Below are positions 13,601-28,600 of a DNA stretch of 64,000 bases, piece by piece. The DNA is from Trichopria drosophilae (lineage: Eukaryota > Arthropoda > Insecta > Hymenoptera > Diapriidae). The stretch covers positions 12,827,001-12,891,000 of the forward strand of contig CM059585.1 of the NCBI GenBank assembly GCA_030407085.1, given 5' to 3'. Numbering within the stretch: the first letter of the stretch is position 1; each line of letters begins with the position of its first letter. A program made the position numbers and the translations under genes. The notes below the pieces were generated by a model. It was not told the origin of the DNA. It searched no databases and was given only the letters and a program-made list of their open reading frames with translations.

Positions 13601-16600
13601 TTATTATATATCTTTACTAACGATTTACATAATTTTATTTTGTATATATTTTTATGCGTAATTCTATCAAATAAACACATGTTGCAGATTTTAGTGTTAT
13701 AGATAAATAAACGTTATTCTTGCACATATCCATGAGTTATTATAGTCGAGTTATTGGGTTACTAATTATGGTAGGGTTCAATCCTTGGTAGGTACGATTT
13801 TTTAAAATAAACATTATTAAAATCAGATCGTAAAATTAATTTTTTTAGCTCTTTAACTCGTCCATCTTGATCCTGAATTGCCCAAAAAATGATTATATTT
13901 AGATTACTTTTTGATTTGATCTGATTTTTAATGGTGTTACCATCGATAACAGATAATAATATCCCAATTTTTGAGAAGCTTTGCATCGAAGACAGATTTT
14001 TTAGATGTTTAATCTTAAAAGACGTTTTTATAATACCTCATATCTTGAAATAAGACGTCTAGGACACGAGTTTTTTAGGTGAAAATACGGTCAAGTATCA
14101 CTCCAAGACTAAAATTTTTATTTGTATTTTATGATAATATTAGAATTATTAATAATCGATCGTGTCATAAAAGAAGATTTTTTAAACTAATTCAAAGCGT
14201 TAAAAATTAGATTTATGTTTGCAGATAAACAGCTTCAATTTCTTATCGTTGATATTACGCATTTTATATCCCCATAAATTAAGATAGCGTTCAATTATCA
14301 TTTGATAGGGTGTAATGAATGGCATATTCATAAGATATCTTGAGATTTATGCGGAATATTTTCTTTAAAAATTCGAAAACCATATAAATAACAACAGAAA
14401 AATAATGAGAGGCTTGAAACTGATATAATAACCTTACAATATAAAATAGTCACAGGGTAAACAATAAAATTATCGATCAAAGGTAGGAGTTGTTTGTACA
14501 AAAGTTTGCATTTCGCGTACTTTCCTATTGTTCATTTTGTTTGTTAGCAACGCCATGCACGATCTACATAAGTCACCGAGACTTGTCATTTATACAGCAT
14601 TTAAGGAGTGGTCGATATACGATAACGGAGAACAACCAGAAATATATAAATAAATTCATCGAATAAACATGAATTGACAATTGTTTACGTCAACGAAATT
14701 AACAAATCAAAAGAAAATGTTGTGAATAAAAAATGTGTAAAACCTGTCGTGTTAATAAATAAAACACGAAGTTAGGAGAATTTAAAAAAGAAAATGCTGA
14801 AGAAAGTTGATTGACAGTAGATAAAAATTAGAATCTGAAACATCATTTAAAATTAATTCGAATTATTTAAAAAATTAGAAGAAGGATCGCTACATTGGTA
14901 TGAATTCTTTGTACATTTGACTACTTTTTAACTGCATGTTTAGTACGACCTTGATTTATTTTCATACGCCACAGTAAGTATCCTAATTAAATGAACTAAG
15001 AATGTCGGGGTTGAGATTTACAATTTAGTTTGAATAAATTTATTTAAGTTTACTAACAGTTTTTAGTTACAATATGAAATGAGTTTGCATTGTAGTTTTT
15101 TGAGTGAAAATTTTATCTTACGAGAACATTCCTAATGTAACATAACCAGAAACTGGAAGAAAGAATGACGCTTATGAGAACATTCCTTATCTAAGTTAGG
15201 TAGAAAAGAAGGGGAGTGGAGAAGGGGATTATTTAAATGTGTAAAAAGTGAAAATGAGTACTTTCAAAACTTCGACCCTCAACATATGTCATCCGAAATA
15301 TTATTAAATAACATTTTTAGCACTCCGGGCGCGAAGCTCGATTTTGCGCCCTAGGGCGAAACCTTCGGGCTCGAATTATCGAGCCTCACGTCCGTCGTAT
15401 TAAAAAATATTGTTTATCCAAGTAATAGTGAAATAACCAACATTAATAAGAGTGGCCTCAAATTTTTCAGGCAAAATTTGTTGTTAAACAAAAATTTAAG
15501 AAAAAAAACCATCGATTTCTTAGACTTGGTTTAATTTTTTGTCCTAAACACTGTAATAAAAATTGCATTAAGATTTATATCACTTTTTAAAAGAAGAATT
15601 TTATAAACGATATTAATTATTATCTCAAAAAGTCAGCTTAATACATAACTAAGAATTTGTATGAGAAATTTACTGTGAATATTTTTGAACGGTTGAAGGT
15701 AGGATATTATTAAAAATAACTTGGATAAATACGGAAACAGATAATATCACAAAAAAACGTATTTTAATAATGCAACAACATTTTCGAAAAAAAATCGAAA
15801 CGATACCAAATATGAGATAATTGTTGCTCGTGTAATTTTGCTGCCAACATGAATTCTATTGTAAAATATCGTTTGTCTTAGTAAAAATGAAGTTTTAATT
15901 AAATAAAGCAGTTGAGAAAAGTGAGAAACATAAAATTTTTGCTTAAAGAATAAATATAACGACAGTAAAATTTCAGGTGATTTTTGTTATATAAAAGACC
16001 CAAAATTTTTAAGAAACAATAGAAATATAAGAAATATTTTTTCTTATAAACATTTTTTTGATTCTCTCTTAATTTTCAGGATTTGTTAATGGAATTTAAC
16101 AAACTTCTTTTAATTCTATTCTTACTTCTTTGCAAATCTACAAGAATTAGTAGTAATAATACAAAAATGTTCTTCAAATTTTTATTACTAAAATGAAAAT
16201 CTACTAATCTATAAATAAATCGCTTCTCTAAAATGTGGTAGTAGAACTTAAATACCGTCTTTAAATATACTAGTATTTTAGTCAATACTAATTGTATAAG
16301 TTTCACATAATAGTACATTAACATTATTAGTATTTTTGAGACTGCTAAGTTATAAATCCACACTAAAAACCATTTTTTAACACAATTATACTAATTATTG
16401 AGCTAAACCCAATTAATAATTGTTAAAAATTATAACAATTTTAACGTATAGTAAAGAAATATTGTACTTGATTAAGTAATAGATTTACATAAACTTTGCA
16501 AACATTTTTTTATTTTTAACAAATATTCTTCCATCCATACTAGAATTTATATAAATAAGACTACTATATGGTTTTAGAAAAAAATATAATAATTGTATCA

Positions 16601-19600
16601 ACAATAACACAGTTAATATTTTTTCGTTCGATTAGAGGTGAAAAGACGTTGTTAAACTGCAGAAGAATATTGACTCCTAAGTGCATCCAGTACGATGCTG
16701 GAGAAATAGACGCAATTAAGGAGTTTATTTTAGAACTTGTCATAAATGGTTAGTAAAGGGGTTTCGAAAAAAAAACTCGTTAAAAGACTGTGCATCTGCT
16801 CGCTTATCGACACCGACCCCATTTTTACTGATATTATACCGGATGTGAAGGGCTACTGATTCGTATATGAGGATGCAACTCAGTTATTACTAGAATTGAA
16901 GAAGTATAAAAAATAATAATACAAAAAATATTTATTAACAAACCTAACCTAAGAAATAACCATTAATTTACTTTTTAATTAAAACCAAAAAACATTTTTA
17001 AAAATCATTTCGTTCGAATATTGGATGTACGTGATTTTACTTGGGTTTACTAACTTAAAAAATAGATAAATACGAATGATTTGTTTCTAGAAAATAAAAA
17101 GCATCACAACCAACATGTGTTGGTTTAATATATTATTGTTAACATTAATCACATGTAGTAGGGTGTTTTTGTGGCTATAATTCGATAGATCGTTATCCCC
17201 TCCTAAAAAAAAATATAATTGGGAGGGGAATCTTTGTGGTCCTCGTCACGATCTGGACCATCATCAGTTTACCTGCAAACGACAGCTGATACACTTTGTG
17301 CAACCCTCGAAGAGAATTTTGTATCGATTGTTCGGAAGTAACAATGATCTTTTGTAAGACTCGTTTTTTCCATTTTTAGTGTTATCTGTTTTATCTTTTT
17401 TAAATTAGGCATGCTAAATTATAGATTCAGTTGTGGAGAATTTTGTTGTATTTTAGTATTTTTCTAGTACAATACATTTTATTCTCGTAATACTTATTTG
17501 TTATTGGTCAAATTTTCCTGGTGTTGTGCATCTGATCGATTTAAGTCGGTGTGACATTTGACAGTCGATACTTTATCTGATGAAAATTGATGGATGTAGA
17601 TTATACCCATGGGGATCAAGAAGAATAAAAGAAATTTTATGAAAAAGGGGCTCGAATTAAAGTAACTATGGAAGGAAATGTATTACAGAATATAAGGGAA
17701 ATTGTCATAAATTAAGAAAAATGTATGAATAAAAAAGTAAACTTGCAGTAAATTTATGAAAAAGTTCATAAAAAAATCATAAATGTTAAGAAAAATTATT
17801 TTAATAACGAAAGAAATTTTGAAAATGGTAAATTGAAGTAAACAAAATGTTTTTTAGTTCGAGGAAATTCAAATAATTTTAATTAAAAAATTAAAATGTC
17901 AGTGAAAATAATAAAATATAGAAACTTAATTGAAATCGTTCGATTTTTGTGATTTTTAATTTAAAAAAGGATAAAAAAAAGTCTACTAACAATCCACTAA
18001 CAAAGAAACATTGGCATTGGAAAAATTCTTGAAAATAATTTTTTTATTTTCTATATTCTGAAAAACAAATTTTTTTAGTACCTAATTTTAAACGAATGCA
18101 TTTTTAAAGAAAATATAGTAATACAAATTTATAATCGAAATACTAACAGAATAGTTTTTTTTTAAACGTCTTCAGTTTACAAATTGTCAAAAATGTTAAG
18201 AATAACAAAAGATATTTGATTAGACTAATTGAAATTAGTAAACTAACTTTAAAATACTTAATATCGTTCTTACAATCCTGTTGCCTTAGTGCCGAATTTA
18301 TTTATATTTTATTCTAGTTAATACATTTGTACTAACTATATTTTGTATGACTGATTTAAGTAATGGAAGACACGATGGAACGTCTATCTAATTTAGTTCA
18401 TTTCACGTAAATAGATGATACATAAATGTCTAAATATTTTAAATAAGTTTTTAAAAGTTAACACTAAGATGCTAAATAGTAAGTAATCTTTTATTATCAA
18501 ATCAACCGTTTTGTAACGGAAGTATGTAAATTAAACGTTAATACATTTCAGTAATTACATCCGATGAAAGCAAAAAGTTATATCGACTAATACCAATCTT
18601 ACTTTAGTCACTGTGAATTTATTTATGTTAGTTTAATATTTTGCGTGTCATTGTTATTTTCGCATTAAAAACAGTCTAATCCAAGTAATTAATAGTGTCT
18701 AAATTGGAATTAGTAAAAAACTATACGAATTCATAAAGGAGAAGTGAGTTACTCTTTAAATTAGTGATAGATTTTGCTAATAAAAATTGAAAAAACTGTA
18801 ATTTCATTAGTAAATTATTTTTTAATATTAAATTATTTATATTAGTACTTCGATTACAATTTGCGAGTAGAAAATTCACTAATTCTTGGTAACCTAGTAA
18901 CTCATGGTTCACTAGTTCATTTTTTATTAGTGTTTGTTAAACAATTTAGTCCAGACTATAAATTACATAAATCGTGCAATCCATGATTCGCTTTCTGCAA
19001 TTAATTGAAAGTTCTATTAGTGTGTTCTAAATTTCAATCAATCAAAAACCAGCTAATTCATCAGAAAATATCAGTATTAATGTGAAAATAGTTAAATGAA
19101 TATTCCGAAAGGAAATTAGGTAAATTTAACTAATAAATGTAGTTGTTTTTTTAGTTCTTAGTTTTATACTAGACTAAAATAATTAAACTACACCTTCTTA
19201 TCCTTTATTCTTATCTTATTCTTATTTAAGATCTTTGTATCTTCAATGAACTTAATTTATTTTATATTTTATTATATTTTACCAGATTTAAAGTAGTCTG
19301 CTTTAAGATAAATCCAATTTATATGGGTGTCAGCACTTATTTAACCAAATAAAAAAAAATATAAAAAATCCTTAAGCAGGATAAAAAGGTCAATCTTTTA
19401 TTGTCGCGACAAAAAATTGGTATCTGTTATAATTTGCGTATAATAAAATATAAATTTTCGGTATTTTTTCACTTCAACTCATGATTTGCTAAGTCAATTT
19501 TAAGAATTTCGGAATAAAACAAAATTACCGACTGAATATTTTTATTAACAAATGTAAAAAGAAAACAATTAAGAACAAAAAAAATTATCAATAAAAGTAA

Positions 19601-22600
19601 AAAATCTTCCTATGTCTATTTTTAAGAAAAGTAACCAAAGTTTTTAAGTTTTGTCTGCCATTTTTTATTTTTAAAAAATAACTTGTACCTAATTCGTAAT
19701 CAGAGACCGCAAAACCTTTGTTTATCCAATTTCGTAAATATAAAATGAAATTTTCAATTTTCGGCCGCCATTTTAATTTTTAATAACTTAAAATTGTACT
19801 CAGAGATCCCCAAAACTTGTGAGTCTTAAGTTGTATCAAGAACGTTTCATTAAGAAATAATTTCTCAAGATTTGTTACAATAAGCTAATATTTTACATAA
19901 AAAGAAAGCTTTAGTCGCCATTTTCAAGCCGCCATCTTCAATTTTCCTATATATTATTACAAATATTAATAGCTAAGATATTAAAGACACGATATCTTGA
20001 GATTTTAACCTAATGACTTTTCTTGTTCGATATGGAAATATATTGATTAAAAAATGTTTACAGAGGAAAACATTTTTTTGTGTTTTGGTGAATAATTGTT
20101 TATAACTTTTGTTAAACTTTTTTGACGTCAAATCTGAAAATATTGTTATATCAATTACTTAATTAATATAGAAAAGTTTGGATTGTAAGACAACAGTTTT
20201 TACTCTATTTTTCTATCAAAATTACCGAAATAGTTGAAATCGATCATTTCTTATTTTTTTTTTATTTAGAGCAAAGTTCAGTATTGGCGGCACTCAATTT
20301 AATTAATATTGCTACTAATGCACATGAACCACATTACTTTAAGAATCAATTCATTATCGACAATCAGTTAATTACATTTCAGACATTTAAATCAGCTATT
20401 TCATTTTCGTGTAAATATTGAAGTTGCGATAGTCTCTCGCAACTACAAAGACCCGAGTGAGTAATTTATTTACGAGTTGTGAATAAATCGCTCGACTCCA
20501 CTTAAAATAATCGCTTTGACTATATTTTCGTCGTCTTTGTAGGATATTTGCGGGCGTTAACTAAGGGAGCGTGGCTTTTCGACTTCCGCTGTTGGTCGAT
20601 GGCTATAAAAGCTCAAAAAGCTTCCGCAGCCTTAAAAGTGAAATGTCGATGCAGAAAATTTTATGGGGAAATAAAAGTGGACCCTGCATCTGTCGCCGTT
20701 GCTTGTTGCTATTTCAGTTGGATACGCAAAGTGCACTCCATGCTTCACCATCACCCAAGTGCAACTCTGCGTAATTTTTTTTTTTTGCTTTTAGGAGCAT
20801 CTGAAATAAGCGCAGGGAAGTTTCTTGGAATTTTAGGTTTATTCAAGGAGAGGGATGTCGCAATTTGTCACTTTCACTCAAAATCTTGAGATCATTTAAC
20901 ATTTTGGAAGGGTTGACGTTCAATTTTTTGAGGATCAGTCATTAGTGATAAATCGAGTAAAGTTGATCTGAAATTCTCAGTGACTAAATTAATTATTTCG
21001 ACTAAAAATGTTCAGCATAGTAAAATCCGCAGTGTGGAGGATAAAATATTATATGGAGAGAAATATATACGAAAAAACTACTAATGAAGGAGTGAAAAGT
21101 AATCGATTTAATTAGTAATCTTATGCACTAATAAAGAGTAAAAAACTATAAATTTACTCATAAAATTTGCTAATTCATTGGTCTTTTTCATTTTTATAAT
21201 AAGATATTAAAAAATAATACTACTTTGACTAAATTAGTACATAAATTAGTAAAAGACCATGAATGAGAGTACTAGAAGTTACTAATAATTATCACTAATT
21301 ATAAGTCAAAAACTAAACTAATTCAATAACCAAATTGAACTAATTAAATTTATTCGCAATGAAATTAGTAGAATTTGAATAACATATTAGTTTGTCTATG
21401 CTTTATTAGTAAACATCACTACTGATTCAATTAGTCGGAGACTTTTCACTCCTTAATTAAAGTATTAATTATAAATTTTAGTATTGAATTAGCATACATT
21501 TTACTAATTAGGAGTAAGAATATTTATTAACGCAATTAGTCGCTTACTTTTTACACCCTGACTAGTTGTTTTTTAATAATTCAGATTTAGGAAGTCAATT
21601 CGAACGAGGAAAAACGAGTAAAAACTAGTTTCAATAATAATTAGTCGAAAAGTATAATAATTCATTAGACGAATTTAGCTAATAACTTTTAGTAAGAAGG
21701 TATGAAAAAAATACAATGACCAATTTGAAATTTCATTAACAAATTAATATTTCTGCTTTATATGATTATGAATCACGACTGATTTAATTAATCGCGGACT
21801 TTTTATTCCTGGACTAGTCGTTGTTTAATAATTCAAATTTAGGAAGTCAATACGAACCAGTAAAGAACTACTAATAAGGAAGTGAAAGGTCCGTCACTAA
21901 TCGACTTATTAATGATTATTACTAATAGTTAGTCACAAACTTTACTAATTCAATTTCGTAATAAGATACTAAAGAATAAAATCACTAGTTTTGTAGTAGA
22001 AGGATTTTAATAATGAATTATTAGTTTTCTACTGTTGGTTGTGTAAAAGTCGTCACTGATTAGTCACCGACTTTTCACTCCTTGATTAGTAGTTTGAACT
22101 ATTTTAGATTTGGAGTGTAAATTCGAATGAGTAAAAAACTGATATGAGGAAGTGAAATGTCAGTAATTGAGTTAGTAATGATTTTAACTAATAGTTAGTA
22201 AAATTCTGTACTAATTAATGTCAACCATTCTAATTAGTCAAATGGATCTAATTCAATTTAGTATACAATAAGAAAAAATACATTTTTGAAGCTAGTAGTA
22301 AACTACTAATAAAAAAGTGTAAAGTCGGCGACAAAGTTATTAGTTATTTTTTATTAATTCAGATTTAGTAAGTAAATATTTTTCACTAATTTAGATTTAG
22401 GGTGTAAATAAGAATAAGTAAAAAATATATTAATTAATTAGTCAAATTTAACAAAGGCAATTTAGATTTAAATAATAAACTTAAATGAGTAATAAGCTAC
22501 TAATGTCGGAATGAAAAGTCGTCCTCTAATTGAGTTAGCAACAGTTTTAGCTAATCATCAGTTAAATAATATAACTAATTCATTGCTCTATCGCTATTAT

Positions 22601-25600
22601 TAATTCAATTTACTAATAACGTATTAAATAATATAAAGATTAATTTGTAATTTGCAGAATTTTATTAAGGAAGCACTAATTTTCTACTCTTTATTAGTAA
22701 AATCCACTACTGATTCAACTAGTCATTGACTTTTCAATTAATGGCTAATGCAGATTTAGAGAATAAACTGGAATTAGTCTACTAATGAAAGAGTGAAAAA
22801 GTTGACTACTAATTGAGTTAATACTAATAATTAAGATAAAACAATACTCAGTCTTTAGTCCGATTTGACTAGTTTAAATTAAAAAATGCAATTGCTAATT
22901 TCAGATTAGTAAATTAATGAATTAGTAGTTTTCTACCTTTAATTAGTAAATATCACTACCCTTTCAAATATACACCCACTTCTCACTCTATGATTAGTTA
23001 TTTTTTACTAATTCAGATTTAGGAAGTAGTAACTATATTTTACTAATTCACATTTAGGGAGTAAATATGAAATTAATTTCTCAACTGTCACTAATGAATG
23101 TTCATACAATAATTGAAATTCAAAAGCACTTGAAAGAAAGTAATTTCGAATATTAAATTATAGAAAACATTTATACATTTTTTCAAAAAACCCCAATTTT
23201 GAATAAAGAATGTAATCGATTGCATTAGATTCTGTTATGTCTATGGACTATTTTATCGTTATAAGAATCACTGTCTGAGTTAAACAGAAGTTTACACGTT
23301 GGCGATTAAGAATGGAGATCATAGTATTGTTAACACATTCTTTCTGATGCCAGATGTGCTACAAGTCCAAGATTAAGACCAGTATATCCGGTATTAAAAA
23401 CAAATCCAACTATTGCAAAACCTCTTTTCTTATTTAACATTTGGATGCAAATGTTAAATTCTTGTAATTAATATCATCTGTCAATTTGCCAAATGTGCGT
23501 TTAAATGGGTACTTTTTTCTCTTTCGAGGTTGAAGTAGAACATTTAACGAATCCGGAAGAAAAATATTCAAAAAAATATTATTTTAATAAGTAGGGATTA
23601 CTAAATTCTTAAAAATTTGTTGATAGTTAAAAAAGTTTATGATTAAACAGAAAAATAATAACTTATTAATTAAGGTAAAGATTTCGGTACATTTATCTTA
23701 TTTAGTTTATTATACCTACTATTTAAATAGTAGATTTAGTTATCTTATTTTTAACAATACTACTAAAATTAATTATTTTGGATATTACAAATGCTGAGGA
23801 TATTACAAAATTTGTTGTAATTTTCATTCGATCATATATTGAAAATTTTCAATAATCTTAACAAAAGTTACGTCCAAAAGAAAAAAAATACATTTTGTTA
23901 TAAATCGACTATTGCAACAAATATTTTCACATATTTTTGACACTCTTCCACTCTCATTTAGTTTTATCACTTGTCCATAATCGCATATACAAATTCAACG
24001 TGACAGAATTATATACCGCATGAAATAAACTTTTATTACTTGCGAGAATATGCTACAGTAGCGCATCTATTGACCGGTTTTAGCAGCTTCATATAAAAAT
24101 GGTACAGTGTCTCTGTTTCATTGATTGTTTTTGTTTTAAAGCGAATAACAAATTATTTATACGTGTTTATATTATTATTACGTGACAGTTTAATCGAAGT
24201 TTAGTAATTATTAAAATTTAAATTTAGTAAGTGTATATTTTACATGGATTTTTTGCAAAATATTAACATGATAGTCATAAGCTTATTTATTTTTATGATT
24301 TCCAAATTTGGACATAGTCGTTTGTAGTCATACATTCTTTATGATTAACTACAAAATATACTAACTAAAATGTGCTTATGTATCACTGTAAAATAATTAT
24401 ATTCTCTTAATAATGTAATAAAATATGATAAAAACGTCTTAAGGCCAGTTTATAGTAATTTTTTAAACATTTATCCATGTTTTTTTTTTATTCCGTAAAT
24501 TACTACCTAATTTTGGATAAACTTTTACAAATACTTGAAATCATTCAGTAGCAAATAACCGTTGTCAGTGTTGTAAGAGTGGAATCTCACTTCTAACCAA
24601 GCTTGACAAACATTTCAAAGATTACGTAACATTTCTGCACACACAAACAAATCAAGCTTTTATCGATTTCTCACTTTACGTCTAAAGATGACGAATTACT
24701 TGCGATTACATTGAACATGTTTGTCACCCCACTAAATGACGTATACTAATTTAAAATCTCTCCAGGATAAAGATTGAGCCAAAACTCAAAATCTTTCGTT
24801 TTGATTATTAATAAAATAAAGGAATTTTGAGTAGTTGAATTCTATAGTTTTTAAAAAAGGACATTTTTTAAATCGATCGTGAGTACGTGAGATTTGCGGA
24901 TGTGGGCTTTTGCAATTTGATATCTTGCAGATGTTTCCCGAGGGTAGGCCACTTGTCGAACTCAGTTTTGTAATCTTTGAGTATTTTCAAGAGATCCGGT
25001 CGTGCCAGATTGAATTTGTTTGGTCCTTTGTCCTAATTTTGGCATAAATTAAAAAATGAAAACAGTCACGTAGTCCTCAAAGGTAACGTTATAATGTATG
25101 ACATATAGTGTTACTTTACGTCACTTGTAGAGAAGAATGAGAAATTTCAATGAGGTATTTTTTCCCTAAATATTAGCGAAATTAAAAATATTATGAAGTA
25201 ATCCACACCTAAAACTAAAAATATTAATAAAATGTTATCTACATTGATTAATTAAATTACCTAAAATTCTTAATTATTTATTTTAAACGTTATGTTAGAT
25301 GGAAGTCTTCTTATGATGAATGAAGATTGACGTTTTTACCTGTGAAATCAGAAACTCATCTGTATAATGAATTTTTGTTCTTTAAATATCAAATGTTACA
25401 ATGTTGAATGAAAATTAAAATTAAATTACGATTTTTTTATTTTTTTTATTTTGGAAAAAGATTTGATGCGGCGGGACTCGAACCCCGGACTTTTCGATTT
25501 CCAGTCCAATGGTACAAGATACTATTAGATATCGCGCAAATTTGTATCATTTATTTATTTTGACAATAATAAGTCACTTAAATCTTAGTTTAACTTCTGG

Positions 25601-28600
25601 CATTTTTTAATTGCATATATTAAATACTAGTTTTACAATAATTCACTAATCAATATATTAAAAAATATATTAAAAAATAAACTATTTATGTATTCTAATG
25701 AAGACTTCAATAAATACGAAATAAATGATTTGTTAATAGTTAAACAACTTTTTCAATGTTTGCAATATTTTAAATATTAAGGATTGTAGTTTTTCGTTAC
25801 TAAACGGTTTAGCCGTATTTTAAAACGTTCTATACAACACAATTTAATAGAAGCATAATTTTTTGAATTTTTTGAATTGATTGAATATCTCTGACTAGGC
25901 AAAATGATAAAGAAAGAAAATTAATCAATGCGCCACTTGTTTTCCAATGGAAAATGCCGGGTGTTACTCATAGAAAGAGATACATAGGTTTAATCACTAC
26001 GCTTTTTCCCACATTTACGATTTGCAGAACAGAAATGCATTCTTGTGATGTTTACGCTTTGATATAATGGATTTTTCTATATAAATAGTAATATAGTAGT
26101 AAGGTTATTAGCGAATTTTTTAACATTTTTATATTAACCTTTTAAGTACAAAGAGTAACAAATATTTTGAACTGTGTAAGAATATAAATCAGTATTAATC
26201 CAACTACAGTTTTAATACGAGGTACAGCCGATCTCCCTTTATTTTAATTTTTCAAAAATACTAAGTGAACTTTTGTCTTCATTTTCTGCGGTATAATTGC
26301 AGTGGAATTATAAAACTGAGGAGAAAATATGAAGATAGAATACACGTAGATGCATAAAATAAGTTACTTAACTTAAGTGTTTATGTTAAGTATTAAATAA
26401 AAAGATTAACAATAATAACAAATTCTATTATGCATATGTTAATTTCGATGATATTAGAAATATAAAATGGTAAATCGTGCGTATCAAATTTTCCGACTTA
26501 TTACTATTTCAAAGGTCAAGGGTCAATGGTATGGATTATCCGGTTCGAAATCCACCATATCAGTCTACGGAGTTAATCGGTCAATTCAAATGACTGAATC
26601 AGCTTATATAGGATAATTATAGATTATACTCACGGAGAGAAACGTACGTAGTAGTTGAATTTACTACGTATTTGTACAAGTTAGTTAAATTTTGTTGTCA
26701 AGAAACTAATTAAAGTATTATTTTCATATATAATTTAGAACTTTTTAGTACTTTTTACAATTTTTTAAAATTATTTTCAAATTAAAAAAAAAATGATTTC
26801 ATATGCCGCGCCGGGAGTTGAACCCGGGACCTATCCATTGTGTCCTATGCCCTTTTTTGTATATGACTTTTCCTTCTTTGCTACATTTTGGTTGACCCAA
26901 AAAAGTTGTATGTACACAAGTAACATAATAATTGCTTAATTCTGAACCAAATTGAAAATATCATTTACCACTGACATTCGAGGCCAACTTTCTTCACGTT
27001 TCATTACACCCCTAACGCCCAAGCCTACTAACTTGGACGGAGTTCAGAGCATGACAGCCATAATGGTTATTTTCTATTCGCGAATCTAATTATTCGCGAC
27101 GCTATTCCAGAGAATACACGAGAAAGCCTCTGCTTACCAGAAAATCTAAATTAAACATTACTGGAAGTCTTGGGTGTCTTCTGCCAGTATGACAGACATG
27201 GAAACGCGCGGGTTTTCCGGCATGTATACAGGTGTTAAATTACGAGGACCGACATGTCGCGGCAAAAGATGAGAAGCTTCAAATATATTTTTGGAAATAC
27301 TAACTCGAATTTTCCATTTTCTTTGTTGCAGTACCAATGTGCCGCTGGCGAACATGACCATGGACCAATCGTGTCTACCGACAAACGGTGAGTTTTTTTC
27401 GTCACTTTTTTTTAAGGTTATATTTTTTGAAAGTTTGAATCTCAGTAGAGGTTAGAATTCTGATATAATGATTGACAGCTCGGAAAATAATCGTTTGGAA
27501 CATTTTTGAACAATAAAAAGTTCATCAAATTTGATATCGACAATGATAATGATATTGGGTACTATTTTCTGATAAACGAATTAGATGGACTTTGTTACTC
27601 CAGTCTTATTTCGATTTTTGAAAATAGAAACTTGGCATAATTCAGAAGTGTGAAAATGAAATAACATGATCATGGGAACGATGGAATTATTCGGAAATAA
27701 AAAATAATGACAAAAGACGTAATTTCGATCCATCTAAATTGTCAATGCAGTCATCGATCGGTGATTTATTGCGATCTATAGATCAATCAGGTAAGTCTGT
27801 CATGCCAAAATGTGACCCTTCGTACAACGCAACTATTAGTTGGACAATCGATATCGCAATTACCGACGTTGTTCCGGTAACCATCCGAAACAATTTCGTT
27901 CGAGCCGAAGGCTCACATATGACGCCATTAATTTATCGCCAGACAATCGAGGCGAGCCATGATCTTATTGTTGGAACAATGGCGCGCCGCCAAGACGACT
28001 GTAACGATATAAGAACAATAAAGCAATATGGTCTCCAGAGGCGCTGCCTTTCCGCAACGCACCCTTTTATATAGATCGATCGACGGAGACAAATCGATCA
28101 GAGTAACGATTTGCACAAATTGAGGCATGTTTGGACGTAATTGATTTCCTGTTCTAATTTTGATTTAATAACGTGGCTACTGCACCATGAGAAGATGCTC
28201 AGTTATCATGATTTTTTTTTCATCTGTTTACGACACTCAAACTAAAGGAATAAAATTTCAGGCCACAGGGAATTCGAGAACAATTTCCAATCGAAAGGCA
28301 GGAATTTTAAGACATTTGGAGTAAATAATCGACACATATTTGGAGTGATGATTTACCCTGTGAGATTTAATATATACTCTCTAAAGTTGAATTAACCCAT
28401 TAACGCCTGAAATGGCATTTTTCTACTTGATTATCAATCAAGTATTTCATATCAAAATCGAAGTTGAAAACAATTGAAAGGTACATATCCTATTGTTTTC
28501 GAGGTCGCTCTTCAAGATTCCAAGGTCGAAATTGAGTTTCAGCCATCAGGAATTCCAATATGGCGCCGAACTTTTAAAAAGATTCCAAAAAATTGGCAAT

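Larger units (their letters stand above)
1648..27331 (+). other. cnn intron 1 (25.7 kb)
   Basis: Donor GTAAGT, acceptor TTGCAG. The intron holds the repeats and GC-rich islands listed separately. I see nothing recognisable in 1650-3080, 3400-5930, 6000-7480 (apart from a TCATC-rich run near 6960-7015), 13800-15310, 15410-18600 and 23110-25450, except for scattered AT-rich low-complexity sequence. Short CCTAA-type runs occur near 16943. Confidence 0.7.

Noticed and set aside
20548..20889. 113-codon plus-strand frame in intron 1
   Set aside because: It begins at a non-ATG codon, runs through a T-run encoding FFFLLL and matches no family I know; described as a regulatory island instead.
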